From: Tritrichomonas musculus
Taxonomy: Eukaryota; Parabasalia; Tritrichomonadida; Tritrichomonadidae
NCBI GenBank assembly: GCA_039105265.1
Contig: JAPFFF010000021.1
Span: 1,178,001 to 1,242,000 of the forward strand
DNA length: 64,000 bases
Direction: 5' to 3'
Shown here: positions 9,970 to 19,686 of the stretch, in pieces
Numbering within the stretch: position 1 is the stretch's first letter
Layout of the letters: each line of letters starts with the position of its first letter
Position numbers and translations under genes: made by a program
The notes under the pieces: generated by a model
What the model was told of the DNA's origin: nothing
The model's database searches: none
What the model saw: the letters and a program-made list of their open reading frames with translations, nothing else

Positions 9970-12900
9970 CTAAATATTATCATTATTGGCGATTGGTTTC
10001 ACATTAAAAATTGTGATTTCTTTTTCATCTATATCATCATTTAATGTAATTCCTTTTTCAATTTTAAAGTCACTTGATTCAAGCTGATTTGCAACTAACT
10101 GGGAAACATTCACAAATCCAACTTCCCCTTTACTTTGAATTCTTTTTGTAAGAGAAATAAACTCACCAAAGATTTCAAATGATGGAATCATTGGACTAAG
10201 CATACTTCCAATGATTGGTCCGCCTGCATTAATTCCTATTCGAAGATGAAGATCGATATCAAGATCTTCATTGATCAATTCTATTTTCTTGATCATTTTT
10301 AAAGAATATAGAACAGCCTGTCTTGCTTGTTCTTTTTGATCATCAAAATATGAAAATAATCCGCAGCATGCTATAATCTGTTCAGTATTCATTTTTAATA
10401 TTGATACAGCAGGATATTCTTTTGATGACCTGTCAAATTCGTCATAAATCACCTTCAAATGATTCAAAAGCTGTTTTGGCGATAAGATATGTACATAATC
10501 GTTGAGGCCAATAATTTGAATGAAAATAACAGTTGCAAAATCAGATGAAAAAACGTTATTCATCTCAATTTCTTTTGTAAATGAATTTGCCGACTTAGAT
10601 TTATCTTTTGCTGAATTCATAGAATTCAATGAATAATTGGTCGTATCCTTTGCATACGTTTCTTCCCTCAATTCTGAATTATCGTTCTCCTTCTGATCTT
10701 TCGTTTCAGCTTCCTCGTGTCGCTCGCTTGCAGTAGCAGCAGGCTCATCAGCCTTGGCCTCCTCGTTCCCTAAACTTCCGCTGATCTCTGAAGTATAATT
10801 GGTCCGCTCGTCTGAAGAGTCAGATTCGTTGCTGTCGTTGGCGGTTGCTGGCGGTTTTATATCGTCTTCAGAATCATCATCGTTTTCAATCTTGACGCTT
10901 TTGTATTCCTCTGAATCATCCGACTCGTTCGCGCCTTTCTGCGGCAGACTGGAGCCGACCAAATTGCCCGAATTTTCAACCTCTCCGGCACCGCTGCCTG
11001 ATCCTTCTTTCTGGACTCCGACGCCAGAATGGAGCTCGTTGGAATCTTTTTCTTTGTTAGCATCATTTGAGAGGTCCACTTCACTTCCTTGCTTTTCATT
11101 GTTTGATTTTTCAACTTCGCTTTTTTGAGCTTGTTCATTTGAATGGTTCACTTCACCTTTGTTATTTGAATGATTCACTTCACTTTCATTGTTTTCATTG
11201 TTTGGATCTTTGGCTTCTTTTATGATGTCACTTTTTGAGTTCTCTGCCTCGACTTTTTGAGTGTCATTGTTTAAGAGGTTCACTTCACTTTCTTGTTTTT
11301 CATTTTTTGAGCTTTCAACATCCTCTTTTTGAGATGTATTATTTGAATGGTTTACATCTTCTTCTTTGTTTTCGTTGTTTTGATTGGCTTCACTTTTTGC
11401 ATTGTTTTGTGAGCTTCCCTCTGCTTTCAGCTGGCCTTCTCCACCCGCCTTGCTGCCCTGATTGTCAGCGTGCTTGGCTGTGTGCGCGCCAGCGCTCTGC
11501 ATGCTATCGTCCCTCGACCCGATGTTCATCTCGCTTTCCTTAGAGTCGTTCATGCTTTTTGAGTCGATTATATCGCTGAGCTTGCGTGAGCGCCTTCCCC
11601 TCCTCGCGTCGGTCTGTCCTGCCATTGACAGGATGCTTGACACCAGTGATTGCGGGATGAGCGAAGTGAGCAATCTGCTTGTCTTCAGCCTTGTCTCCTG
11701 CGCCATCCTGATCATCTCGTTCTCCTTCGACACGTCCCTCAGCAGTATCACGTAGCTGTCGTTCTCGGTGAGCCTGTCCTTGATGTAGATGATCGTCGTC
11801 TGCGCCGGGATGATTGACCCGCTCTCAGTCAGGCACATGGCGGTTAGAACGATAACATTTTCATTGGTTTCAGGTATTTTTGTGTAACTGTTTTTTCGTA
11901 TTGAAAAAGTCGAGTTTGCCTGGTTGTTATCGTTGTCGGTTTGACACCTCTCTTTTTGAATGGCCGATCGGGATGAATTGACAGGTGTCCCGACGGTTGG
12001 AGCGGTTGTAACCGCCATCGTTGATTCTAGAATCAGGTCAGCTTCATCTTCACCGTCAGATTCAATTTGAGTCGCTAACGAATCACCCTCATTAACCGTT
12101 CCAGCTGAATTTGAATGCATATTTGGTCGTATATCAAATTCTTCGAATTTTTCGCCCGTGAACGAGTAGAGAGCCTGGTAGAACCTCCTATTCATGTCCC
12201 TGACCTTTTGCCCGTAGTCAACCGATGGCGGTGGAATGAGCCATTTCACATTTTGACCGAGTATTTGGTCGGGCAAAAACCCAGTTGTTTTGTTAACCGC
12301 CTTATTAACGGCCTGTATGTTTTTCTCCTTGTTCAGCATCAGTGCCGGCGTTGAAGTCATCGAAATAACCGATTCAGAAGCGGTTAGAGTCACTTCACTA
12401 TCTTCGTTATTTTCGCCGTTATTTATGAAGTTCATTAAAACGGTTGAAGTAGCAACAGCGACAGGAGGAAGCATCGAAATCAGCTGTTTAATTGCATCGA
12501 CGCTCTGCTGAAACTTCACAAAGAAGGATTCTTCAATCAGGAAAACAAGAACGCTCACTGTCAGACCTGATATGCACATCGCAAGAGTTTTCATAGAAGA
12601 GGACTCGAAATGATTGAACGAGAAGTGGACAATCAGTTGCTGAAATCTCTCGAGCTCTTCGAAAAGGAATGTGTCGACCAAATAAATCAAAATTGCAAAA
12701 TCTTGATTATTTAATATCATTGGAGCATCATCTTCAACTAAATTCTGGATGGCTGAGGTGGCAACATAAATCTTACTAGATAGTGATAGACATTCTGCAT
12801 ATTCTTTGTAAGAATTCGAAGATACGGATTTGTCATCACATTGCTTTGAGAAATATAATCGATTGATTTCTGGATCAATTTGCATCAAAGTCAAATCAAT

Positions 12901-15900
12901 ATACTTTTGTGAGATAAAAAGAAGATTGGTTTTGGATTTTAAAATTGAATATTCTGTATCATGGTCAATTGCATTTGTTGATCCCGCGCAAAGTACAACT
13001 AAGGAGCCAAGAATTGAGGAAGATCGAACATTACCATATAAAAACCACTGAAAAACTGAATCTGTGATGTTTAAACTATCAAAGAAATATATTATTGATA
13101 TTGTGGAAAGTGATGTTGATGCAATTATGGAAATCGCTATAATAATGGGATGTAACACTAACAAAAAGTCATACTCATGCGCTGAGTGGGGATTGTTTCC
13201 TTTGATTGGCTCTTTATGCCCTTTTAATAAAATCGGTTGAAAACTTTCTTTAATTAATTCGGGGTCAATTTTACGTAACAAATTGGAAGATTGTTTGGTT
13301 TGATTGTATATTATGATTAGGTTATAAATTCTCAAACATAGAATTAAGAAACATCCAATTAATATCACAAAAATTCCAATATACTTTATATAATTGTTCA
13401 CATTTCGAACAGATTCAATTCCTTCGGCATTTAATGAAATTTGTAAAAGTTCTAATGAGTTGGTTATCGTATTTGTATTAATTAACAGTTCTTCAGATAA
13501 TCTATCTATATCATTGGATGAAGTTGATATAATGGTCGATAAAACTTCAGCTGTATAGCAGAATTTCGCAATACTTGATTGAATTGATAAAAATTGAGAT
13601 GAATTTTTTTCTCGAATATATTCTATGTTTTCTTCTAAAAAAACTGTCAGATTACCAACAGTATTAGACATTGAAGATATCAATGCACGCGTCGATATAT
13701 CAAATTGTTCTCTCAATTTTCGAGTGGAATTAAAAATTGCGATTTCTGGATTTTGAAAGAAAGAAGGTTCGCTCTTTAAATCACTTGAGCTGATTCCTAA
13801 TTGAGAACGTAGCATGTTAACACCACTAAAAGCTCTTTTTTTAATTGCTGTTCGAATTCCAACAATACATGAGATATATTGAAGACGAAGTGAAACTTTA
13901 GAAAACTCATTGCAACTTTCTATTGCAGTAAGAGCATTCTTACTTGATATTGGAAATAAAAAAATAATTAAAATATAAATTACTACACAAAATAATAATT
14001 GAATTATCGATAAAATAAGTGATAATTGGAAAGACCATAGTTTGGTCGATTTCATTCGAAGCTGAAGCGCGACTCGAAGTTTTCCATGCAAATAAAGTTG
14101 TGAAACTATTTCTTCGTACTTTTCTTCAAAATCTTCTTGAGTTGTAATTGTAGATGATATCGAAAATGATGATTGATCACGAGGAAGGCCATTTCCAATC
14201 AAATTTCCATGAATTGTGAAGATATTCTTTAATAAATAATCTGGGTAGACGTTGACTAGAGCCTTAAATACATGATCAATTGTCAAATTTTTCCCTTGAT
14301 CAAGAAGAAACATTTTCTTACTCGAACTAATAGAACCTAAGAAATTTCCCATGCCTTCTATTTGAAATCGGCAATATTCATTCAAAATTGAAGCATTGTT
14401 CGGGAAACGATCGCATGCATCTAAGAAAGCTGAATCTGTACTCATTGTTATCTTCCTTAAATATTGAAGTGATGCAAATGAAATATCTGTTTTAGAATTT
14501 AATATTTCCGCCCAAAACCCACGAACTTGAGAAATTGTATCAAATGACATCTTTTGGAGAACACCAAGTTGTGTTGAGGCTTCAGCTGAAACAGAACTTT
14601 GGCGAATAACGAGAATTAGTCTCATCTGATATATAAGAAAATCGTCAAAAATACTTTTCCTACATATTTTTGAAACTTCAGTTAAACAAAAATTTAAAAA
14701 ACGTGTTTCTGATGGAAAAAATGAAGCAACTTTGGAAACAGCAATAACTATTGAGGGCTCTGCGTAATTTTCAATCAAATATCGAAGAAAGGAAAAATCA
14801 ACAATTGAATCGGCCTGAAACATTACACCGATATGAATAAATGATATTGCGTCCCTGGCAGATGAAAAAACAATCTTGTCAAAATGCTCTCTTTTTTCCA
14901 TTTCATTAGGAATCTCATTATCAGATGACCATGAATAAGAAATATGGCGTAAATATTTAATCTTTTTGGAACGATACCAAAAAAAAGCAATTATACAAAA
15001 AATTAAAAAAAAAGCAATTGAAATAAATATAAAAGCCCATGATGGAATTTTGGTCACGAAGATATGAACTATCGAAAAAACGCAATTTATAATTGACATG
15101 CCACAAGTAGATAAAAATAATGAATTCATCCAATATCGGAGCATTGGTGCAAAATATAACAAATAAATACGATAAAATAAAAATATTATATATCCAACTA
15201 ATGCTGAAACTCGAAGCCATTTCGGGAAAATATCCAAAATAATCTGTAACGTTGATCCTAATGATATTGACAATATTGTCAAAAAAATAAGTTGATCATC
15301 CCATGTTCCAATTAATGATTGATCAATAACTGGTGTATCTGTTGAGAATTTATTAACAAAATATAATTCGTGTAAAGAAATCAAAAAAACTGGAATAGAA
15401 AAAATAAAAAGTGTAATACTGATCGCATTCGATTCTTTTGTCATTAGTTCGGTAAAGGACCTTCCTAAAAAACAGCCATAAATTGGTATTAAATAAGATA
15501 GCAATGGAAAAAATAAAAATCGTATAATATATAAATGAGATTTGTAAAAATTGTGTGTCTGCTGGTAAAAAAGTATGATAAATAGCAAAAATAAATTTGT
15601 TATTAAAAAGAGTCCAAACCCAATTAAGTATTGAATTATACAATCATCTATTTTGGTGGTGCGAACAATTCCCCAATCTGTAAACCAAAAAAGAATATCA
15701 AAAAATGAATTTCTTTGCCGATTAATTTCTAATGATCCGCACCAATTTGTAACTCCGATTTCTTGAATAGTCATTAAAAGAAGTTGTATTCCATCAAAAA
15801 AATGTGGTAAATGGCAAAATCGTGATATCTCTGTGAATAATGGAAAAAAGGAATTTTGAGCAATATTATAAAAAAATTTGTCATTTGAAAAATAGCCTAA

Positions 15901-15966
15901 TGATGTAAGTTGTAACGGAGTCGAGTAAGTTAATGTGTTATAACTTATTCGACTACTTTCTGACAT
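9970..15966 (-). CDS. Multi-pass membrane receptor with PAS and degenerate class III cyclase domain
   Basis: This 1998-residue protein has the architecture of the large trichomonad adenylyl-cyclase family. About ten membrane segments lie in residues 110-340, with more pairs near 655-680, 900-925, 1000-1030 and 1140-1170. A PAS-type sensor region follows (about 1195-1420, including TTGFLPDQILGQNVKWLIPPP). Residues about 1470-1800 are a low-complexity linker of imperfect S/N/E/K repeats. The cyclase-like domain fills about 1805-1985. Canonical cyclases bind two metals through aspartates in FxDIxGF and in GDxY; here these read FIQIIGLND and MNTEQII. The adenine/ribose motif GDxVNxAxR reads GEFISLTKR, keeping only the arginine. 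Cyclic-nucleotide synthesis is therefore doubtful, and the protein may be a regulatory pseudo-cyclase or dimer partner. GC content rises sharply at about 11400-12680. Confidence 0.85.
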   Translation of the reverse strand: MSESSRISYNTLTYSTPLQLTSLGYFSNDKFFYNIAQNSFFPLFTEISRFCHLPHFFDGIQLLLMTIQEIGVTNWCGSLEINRQRNSFFDILFWFTDWGIVRTTKIDDCIIQYLIGFGLFLITNLFLLFIILFYQQTHNFYKSHLYIIRFLFFPLLSYLIPIYGCFLGRSFTELMTKESNAISITLFIFSIPVFLISLHELYFVNKFSTDTPVIDQSLIGTWDDQLIFLTILSISLGSTLQIILDIFPKWLRVSALVGYIIFLFYRIYLLYFAPMLRYWMNSLFLSTCGMSIINCVFSIVHIFVTKIPSWAFIFISIAFFLIFCIIAFFWYRSKKIKYLRHISYSWSSDNEIPNEMEKREHFDKIVFSSARDAISFIHIGVMFQADSIVDFSFLRYLIENYAEPSIVIAVSKVASFFPSETRFLNFCLTEVSKICRKSIFDDFLIYQMRLILVIRQSSVSAEASTQLGVLQKMSFDTISQVRGFWAEILNSKTDISFASLQYLRKITMSTDSAFLDACDRFPNNASILNEYCRFQIEGMGNFLGSISSSKKMFLLDQGKNLTIDHVFKALVNVYPDYLLKNIFTIHGNLIGNGLPRDQSSFSISSTITTQEDFEEKYEEIVSQLYLHGKLRVALQLRMKSTKLWSFQLSLILSIIQLLFCVVIYILIIFLFPISSKNALTAIESCNEFSKVSLRLQYISCIVGIRTAIKKRAFSGVNMLRSQLGISSSDLKSEPSFFQNPEIAIFNSTRKLREQFDISTRALISSMSNTVGNLTVFLEENIEYIREKNSSQFLSIQSSIAKFCYTAEVLSTIISTSSNDIDRLSEELLINTNTITNSLELLQISLNAEGIESVRNVNNYIKYIGIFVILIGCFLILCLRIYNLIIIYNQTKQSSNLLRKIDPELIKESFQPILLKGHKEPIKGNNPHSAHEYDFLLVLHPIIIAISIIASTSLSTISIIYFFDSLNITDSVFQWFLYGNVRSSSILGSLVVLCAGSTNAIDHDTEYSILKSKTNLLFISQKYIDLTLMQIDPEINRLYFSKQCDDKSVSSNSYKEYAECLSLSSKIYVATSAIQNLVEDDAPMILNNQDFAILIYLVDTFLFEELERFQQLIVHFSFNHFESSSMKTLAMCISGLTVSVLVFLIEESFFVKFQQSVDAIKQLISMLPPVAVATSTVLMNFINNGENNEDSEVTLTASESVISMTSTPALMLNKEKNIQAVNKAVNKTTGFLPDQILGQNVKWLIPPPSVDYGQKVRDMNRRFYQALYSFTGEKFEEFDIRPNMHSNSAGTVNEGDSLATQIESDGEDEADLILESTMAVTTAPTVGTPVNSSRSAIQKERCQTDNDNNQANSTFSIRKNSYTKIPETNENVIVLTAMCLTESGSIIPAQTTIIYIKDRLTENDSYVILLRDVSKENEMIRMAQETRLKTSRLLTSLIPQSLVSSILSMAGQTDARRGRRSRKLSDIIDSKSMNDSKESEMNIGSRDDSMQSAGAHTAKHADNQGSKAGGEGQLKAEGSSQNNAKSEANQNNENKEEDVNHSNNTSQKEDVESSKNEKQESEVNLLNNDTQKVEAENSKSDIIKEAKDPNNENNESEVNHSNNKGEVNHSNEQAQKSEVEKSNNEKQGSEVDLSNDANKEKDSNELHSGVGVQKEGSGSGAGEVENSGNLVGSSLPQKGANESDDSEEYKSVKIENDDDSEDDIKPPATANDSNESDSSDERTNYTSEISGSLGNEEAKADEPAATASERHEEAETKDQKENDNSELREETYAKDTTNYSLNSMNSAKDKSKSANSFTKEIEMNNVFSSDFATVIFIQIIGLNDYVHILSPKQLLNHLKVIYDEFDRSSKEYPAVSILKMNTEQIIACCGLFSYFDDQKEQARQAVLYSLKMIKKIELINEDLDIDLHLRIGINAGGPIIGSMLSPMIPSFEIFGEFISLTKRIQSKGEVGFVNVSQLVANQLESSDFKIEKGITLNDDIDEKEITIFNVKPIANNDNI

Positions 15967-16567
15967 ATTTCGACTTACTTTTTAGTATAATTATAGGATT
16001 TTATTATAAAATTTTATTCAATTTTTTCTATGTGTTATTTTAAATTATAAAGGTAATTAAATATTAAAAAATATATAATATAGTATCATGTTTGCAAATA
16101 TTTTTAAGTTTTATATAAACAGTTTTTGTAAAAATCTAATTTATATTTGGAAAAATGAAACCAAAATTGAGAAATTTATAGATAAATAATTATTTTATAA
16201 ATTATTGAAAAAAATTTGAACGCCTTTCATTCAATTTTGATTTTTCACCAAGTACTATAAATGCCGAGATTCCATATTATTAAGCATAATTTATCTCATT
16301 TCTAGAAACAAAAGATTATATTTTGATTGCACATTTGACCCTGATCGAGTCAGCTCTGAAGGTGCGAAGCTAATTTCGATGCAACTTTTTATAGGCCCTT
16401 TTCATAATCTAAGCTAATTCACACTTTCATGTATCCATATGATTCATTTTAATAATCCAGCCAACTTCTGGTACTTTTGCATGAGAAAAAATTGAGAGGA
16501 TTTATCTACAAAAATTTTCTATAGTAAATTTCTATAGTAAAATTTTATAAAAAAAATTCAAAAAAAT
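15967..16567. other. Divergent intergenic region with a small-RNA candidate
   Basis: It separates the start of the cyclase gene (minus) from the macrodomain gene (plus). It is mostly AT-rich, but 16327-16390 is distinctly more GC-rich and can fold; it is listed separately. No coding frame is seen. Confidence 0.6.
16327..16390 (+). ncRNA. Candidate small structured RNA with a T5 terminator
   Basis: An island of mixed composition in AT-rich spacer folds as a closed three-stem unit. TTGCA (16327-16331) pairs with TGCAA (16380-16384). Inside are the hairpins CTGA-TCGAG-TCAG (16341-16353) and CGAA-GCTAAT-TTCG (16365-16378). C plus five T's follows at once (16385-16390), as in RNA polymerase III termination. 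I do not recognise the family; no A or B box, Sm site or snoRNA boxes are clear. The fold is seen by eye only. Confidence 0.35.
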
Positions 16568-16585
16568 ATGATCGTGTTCTTTATA

Positions 16586-16590
16586 TCATT
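16586..16590 (+). promoter_or_regulatory. Inr that decides the macrodomain gene start
   Basis: TCATT matches the parabasalid initiator and lies 10 bases before the in-frame ATG at 16598. It lies downstream of the other in-frame ATG at 16568, which would then be untranscribed. This supports the shorter protein. Confidence 0.55.
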
Positions 16591-16597
16591 TTTATTA

Positions 16598-17509
16598 ATG
16601 GAGCGAGCACTTCAACTTCAAGATTATGCAAATGACATAAAATTATTTGAACCTTATAAAAGATATGATAAAGATTATGCGAATGAAGATGAAATGGCCA
16701 AAGAATTAAAAGAACTTGGAAACTTAATTCATGACCAATGTGGAATGCATCATAAACCAGATTTTGATCCACATAATTTTGATGAATCGTTTAGATACAT
16801 ACATGCTTTTTTAAACGTTCGTCAACCCTATACCTTATCGCCACGAGTTTATGAACTTATAGATCATGCACTCATTCACCGTTTGCTCCATAGTTCTATA
16901 ACTGAAGTTCAAGCGCTCAAACACATTACAAATCGAAAAATAGCAAACTATAAAAATATTATATTATGGAGAGGTGATATTTCTTTACTGCGTGTTGATG
17001 CAATCGTTAATGCGGCAAATTCACAAATGCTTGGCTGTTTCCGTCCTTTCCACAAATGCATTGACAACGTTATCCATACATTTGCAGGACCAAGGCTTCG
17101 TGATGATTGCAATATTTTCATGCAAAAGCAAGGCTTTGAAGAGCCAACAGGAACAGCAAAAATTACACGAGCATATAATTTGCCTTCAAGTTTTGTAATT
17201 CATACAGTTGGTCCAATATATGACCCTTCAAGAAGTGAAATTTGTAAAAAACTACTTATCAGTTGCTATAAAAGTTGCCTTGAAGTTGCAAGTCAAGTGG
17301 AATCAATCAGATCTATTGCTTTTTGTTGTATTTCTACTGGCGTTTTCATGTTTCCAAAGGAAGAGGCAGCACAAATTGCGGTTCAGACTGTTGATCAATG
17401 GTTGACTGAGCATCCAGAAAGATTCGATCAAATTGTTTTTAATGTTTTTACTCCTGACGATTTGGAAATTTATTCAAATCTTTTGATTGAAAATGATAAA
17501 GAAATATAA
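16598..17509 (+). CDS. Zinc-type macrodomain protein-ADP-ribose hydrolase
   Basis: A 303-residue protein. Residues about 20-110 form the helical N-terminal part shared with bacterial protein-ADP-ribose hydrolases (FLNVRQPYTLSPRVYELID). The macrodomain follows: ILWRGDISLLRVDAIVNAAN, then GCFRPFHKCIDNVIH, and STGVFMFP. The Cys-x(4)-His-x-Cys pattern in that second motif is the metal-ligand set of the zinc-containing macrodomains, which in bacteria often sit beside SirTM and lipoyl-carrier genes. The enzyme removes mono-ADP-ribose from proteins. No sirtuin or lipoate gene neighbours it here. I start at 16598, not at the in-frame ATG at 16568, because the TCATT initiator lies between them and the extra residues (MIVFFISFLL) fall outside the domain. 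Closest family resemblance is bacterial, so lateral acquisition is likely (inference). Confidence 0.88.
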   Translation: MERALQLQDYANDIKLFEPYKRYDKDYANEDEMAKELKELGNLIHDQCGMHHKPDFDPHNFDESFRYIHAFLNVRQPYTLSPRVYELIDHALIHRLLHSSITEVQALKHITNRKIANYKNIILWRGDISLLRVDAIVNAANSQMLGCFRPFHKCIDNVIHTFAGPRLRDDCNIFMQKQGFEEPTGTAKITRAYNLPSSFVIHTVGPIYDPSRSEICKKLLISCYKSCLEVASQVESIRSIAFCCISTGVFMFPKEEAAQIAVQTVDQWLTEHPERFDQIVFNVFTPDDLEIYSNLLIENDKEI

Positions 17510-17789
17510 TGGGAAAATAACATTAGTTTTAAATAAACATAGAAGTATTTAAAATGTTAACAATAAATTTGCATTACTTTCCATTAAATTTTTTTTAACA
17601 TTGTAATAATTGCAAAAACAGTATTTGAAAATTAAATAAAGAACATAATTCTATTATGTATATCAATGCAAATTAATTAACAACCTTCATTTCATCTTTG
17701 GTTTAATTCAAAAGACTTCCTTCTTTTACAAAATTAATTATTTCAATATCAATCAATAATTTTAAAAATAAATATTTTTTTTTGAGCTA

Positions 17790-18281
17790 TTAATCAGTAA
17801 CTTCTTTTTCTAACGGCGGATCAATAATACCTGAAATAAGGATTGTAGCTACTTGACGGAGTTCACTCTCAAAATTACCTTTTTTTTTGTTTTTTGAATT
17901 TTTCTTTTCGTTTTTAACCATAAATGGAATGCGAAATGCATTTGGACCATTTAAAGGGAGTTTTTCAATAGATACTTTAGCTCTTGCCAGAGCAACTAAA
18001 TCCGGGCTATTTGAATATATTGAATCACTATCAAAAGAGCAAATTGTCAGATACAAGTAGCAAGGTCCACTGGTAGTTGGCCTAAATTCTACATCTAGTG
18101 AATAATCTAATTCTGAGTGAGGTGATAGTGGAGCAGCCGAAGTTGAAACAGGAGGATCTGATCCTATTGACAGCATGCACCAAACTTGATTGCCATCATC
18201 CATACTACTTTTGGGTATAATTGATTTATCAATGTCGATACTGTGAAAATATAGAGATAAATGATAATCTGTAATAAACAT
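17790..18281 (-). CDS. Small C2-like beta-rich protein
   Basis: A 163-residue product from the first in-frame ATG (18281); the open frame reaches a TTG 13 codons upstream. It begins MFITDYHLSLYFHSIDIDKS and continues as alternating beta strands with proline-rich turns, closing with a basic KNEKKNSKNKKKG stretch. The strand pattern and opening resemble a C2 domain without clear calcium-binding aspartate clusters, so this is only a fold suggestion. No signal peptide or membrane segment is seen. The start is uncertain and an upstream exon cannot be excluded, although no trichomonad splice motifs are visible. Confidence 0.55.
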   Translation of the reverse strand: MFITDYHLSLYFHSIDIDKSIIPKSSMDDGNQVWCMLSIGSDPPVSTSAAPLSPHSELDYSLDVEFRPTTSGPCYLYLTICSFDSDSIYSNSPDLVALARAKVSIEKLPLNGPNAFRIPFMVKNEKKNSKNKKKGNFESELRQVATILISGIIDPPLEKEVTD

Positions 18282-18656
18282 AAATATATAAAGAACAAAA
18301 TTTCTTTTAAATAAGCTCAAATAAAAAGTTCTAAAAATTGACCAAATATTACTTCAAATCCAACTTCATTAAAATTTGTATTTTCTTTATTTGAGAACAA
18401 CCAGAGCTTATAAATTAATATTCAAAAAAGTATTAGTAATAGACAATTATTTGCTAAATTAATATATAAAGAAGAAATAAAAGAAATTTATGTAGATTAG
18501 ATAAATAATATAATATTTTAGTAAATATAATTAAAAAACAAAGTTATATATAATCTTTTTCGAGATGATAGCAATAGAAACTAACCTCTATCTACAGAGC
18601 TTTAAATAAATTAACAACCATAATAAAAATAATTATTTCTTGATTTATATCTAAGG
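18282..18656. other. AT-rich spacer
   Basis: It lies between the C2-like gene's start and the membrane-protein gene's 3' end, both on the minus strand. It holds a stretch ACTAACCTCTATCTACAG near 18579-18596 that loosely resembles a trichomonad 3' splice site on the plus strand, but no exon follows it. Confidence 0.5.
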
Positions 18657-19583
18657 CTACAATGGAAGCATATCTTGTTGTTGTTGTTGTTGACTGTATA
18701 GAGCACGCGGCCTATTCGATGGGAAAAGTGACCATGCACCGCATGACATGAAAAACATTGAAAATACAAGTAAAACAGCAGATGAAAGAAAAATACCAAG
18801 TTGAACAGGATTTAATAACATAGGTTCACCAAAAAGAAGAGTTGCAGATGATATTTGAAATACTAAATATGAAAAATAATAAACTCCTCGATATACTCCA
18901 CATATTTCAATTGTCACTGCTTTTTTAATTGCAAAAAAATATAAAATAACAGAAACGGTGAAGCTTAAAATGAACGGGTAGAACATATGAATTAAAAATT
19001 GATTTTCAATCCGATATGTTAGCGTGATAAAATTTCCTATTAATTTAATAAAATTATTTAAAGATGCAAAAGATAGCGATGTATTCAATACTGAAGCTAT
19101 TTGAAAACCTTGATAAGAAAGAAGTGCAAAAATTATTTGTAAAACAATATAAAGAAAAGTTAAAACTGAACCAACAGGTGAATAAAGAAGATGAATGACT
19201 TCAGTAACACCAATATTGTCAAAACTAGGGGGACTATGCAAAATATTTATAATAATTGCTATAAGTGATATATATAAAGATGGATAATATAAACAAGGGA
19301 GTGCTGGCTTTTTTTTGATATAATTGAAATAATACAAGTCATATAAAATAATAAATAAAGCAAAAGTGACTCCATATGTTGATGGTGTTGAATAGATGGA
19401 TGCGATAATATTTATTATAATTGACATTATATAAGATACAATTATTTTCGCACGTTGACCACAAAGAATCATGCCATCATTAGAAAAATTGTTTTTCTTA
19501 ATACCAATTACGAAAAATGCATGGAAAACATGCCCGATTAAAAATAAAGAAACTCCATATGGTGAAAAAGTAATCCATAACAT
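18657..19583 (-). CDS. Multi-pass membrane protein, possibly DMT/NIPA-like transporter
   Basis: A 308-residue protein with about nine hydrophobic segments and no cleavable signal peptide beyond the first helix. The C-terminal pair, with LLFGEPMLLNPVQLGIFLSSAVLL, resembles the last two helices of drug/metabolite-type transporters (EamA, nucleotide-sugar or NIPA magnesium families). No motif separates these, so the substrate is unknown. It ends in a glutamine-rich tail. It is divergently transcribed from MYG1 with 103 bp between starts. A second ATG at 19588, two bases before the chosen start and in another frame, would encode only 16 residues and could dampen translation. Confidence 0.7.
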   Translation of the reverse strand: MLWITFSPYGVSLFLIGHVFHAFFVIGIKKNNFSNDGMILCGQRAKIIVSYIMSIIINIIASIYSTPSTYGVTFALFIILYDLYYFNYIKKKPALPCLYYPSLYISLIAIIINILHSPPSFDNIGVTEVIHLLYSPVGSVLTFLYIVLQIIFALLSYQGFQIASVLNTSLSFASLNNFIKLIGNFITLTYRIENQFLIHMFYPFILSFTVSVILYFFAIKKAVTIEICGVYRGVYYFSYLVFQISSATLLFGEPMLLNPVQLGIFLSSAVLLVFSMFFMSCGAWSLFPSNRPRALYSQQQQQQDMLPL

Positions 19584-19686
19584 TTCATTTTATAGACTAT
19601 TCTAAAATTGAAACTTTTCAATTCATTCTCAAAATTTGAAAACTTTTGATAAAAGTGACTTTTTAATTTTATAAAATTTTATTTTT

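Noticed and set aside
10799-11755. Antisense frames opposite the cyclase linker and C-terminal region
   Set aside because: They are shadows of the low-complexity, GC-richer coding strand and carry no domain.
16568-16597. Hydrophobic leader MIVFFISFLL on the macrodomain protein as a signal anchor
   Set aside because: The initiator TCATT lies within this stretch, so the ATG at 16568 is probably not in the mRNA.
18579-18596. Trichomonad-type 3' splice site (ACTAAC...ACAG)
   Set aside because: Spacing differs from the ACTAACACACAG consensus, no matching 5' site was seen, and no exon follows on that strand.
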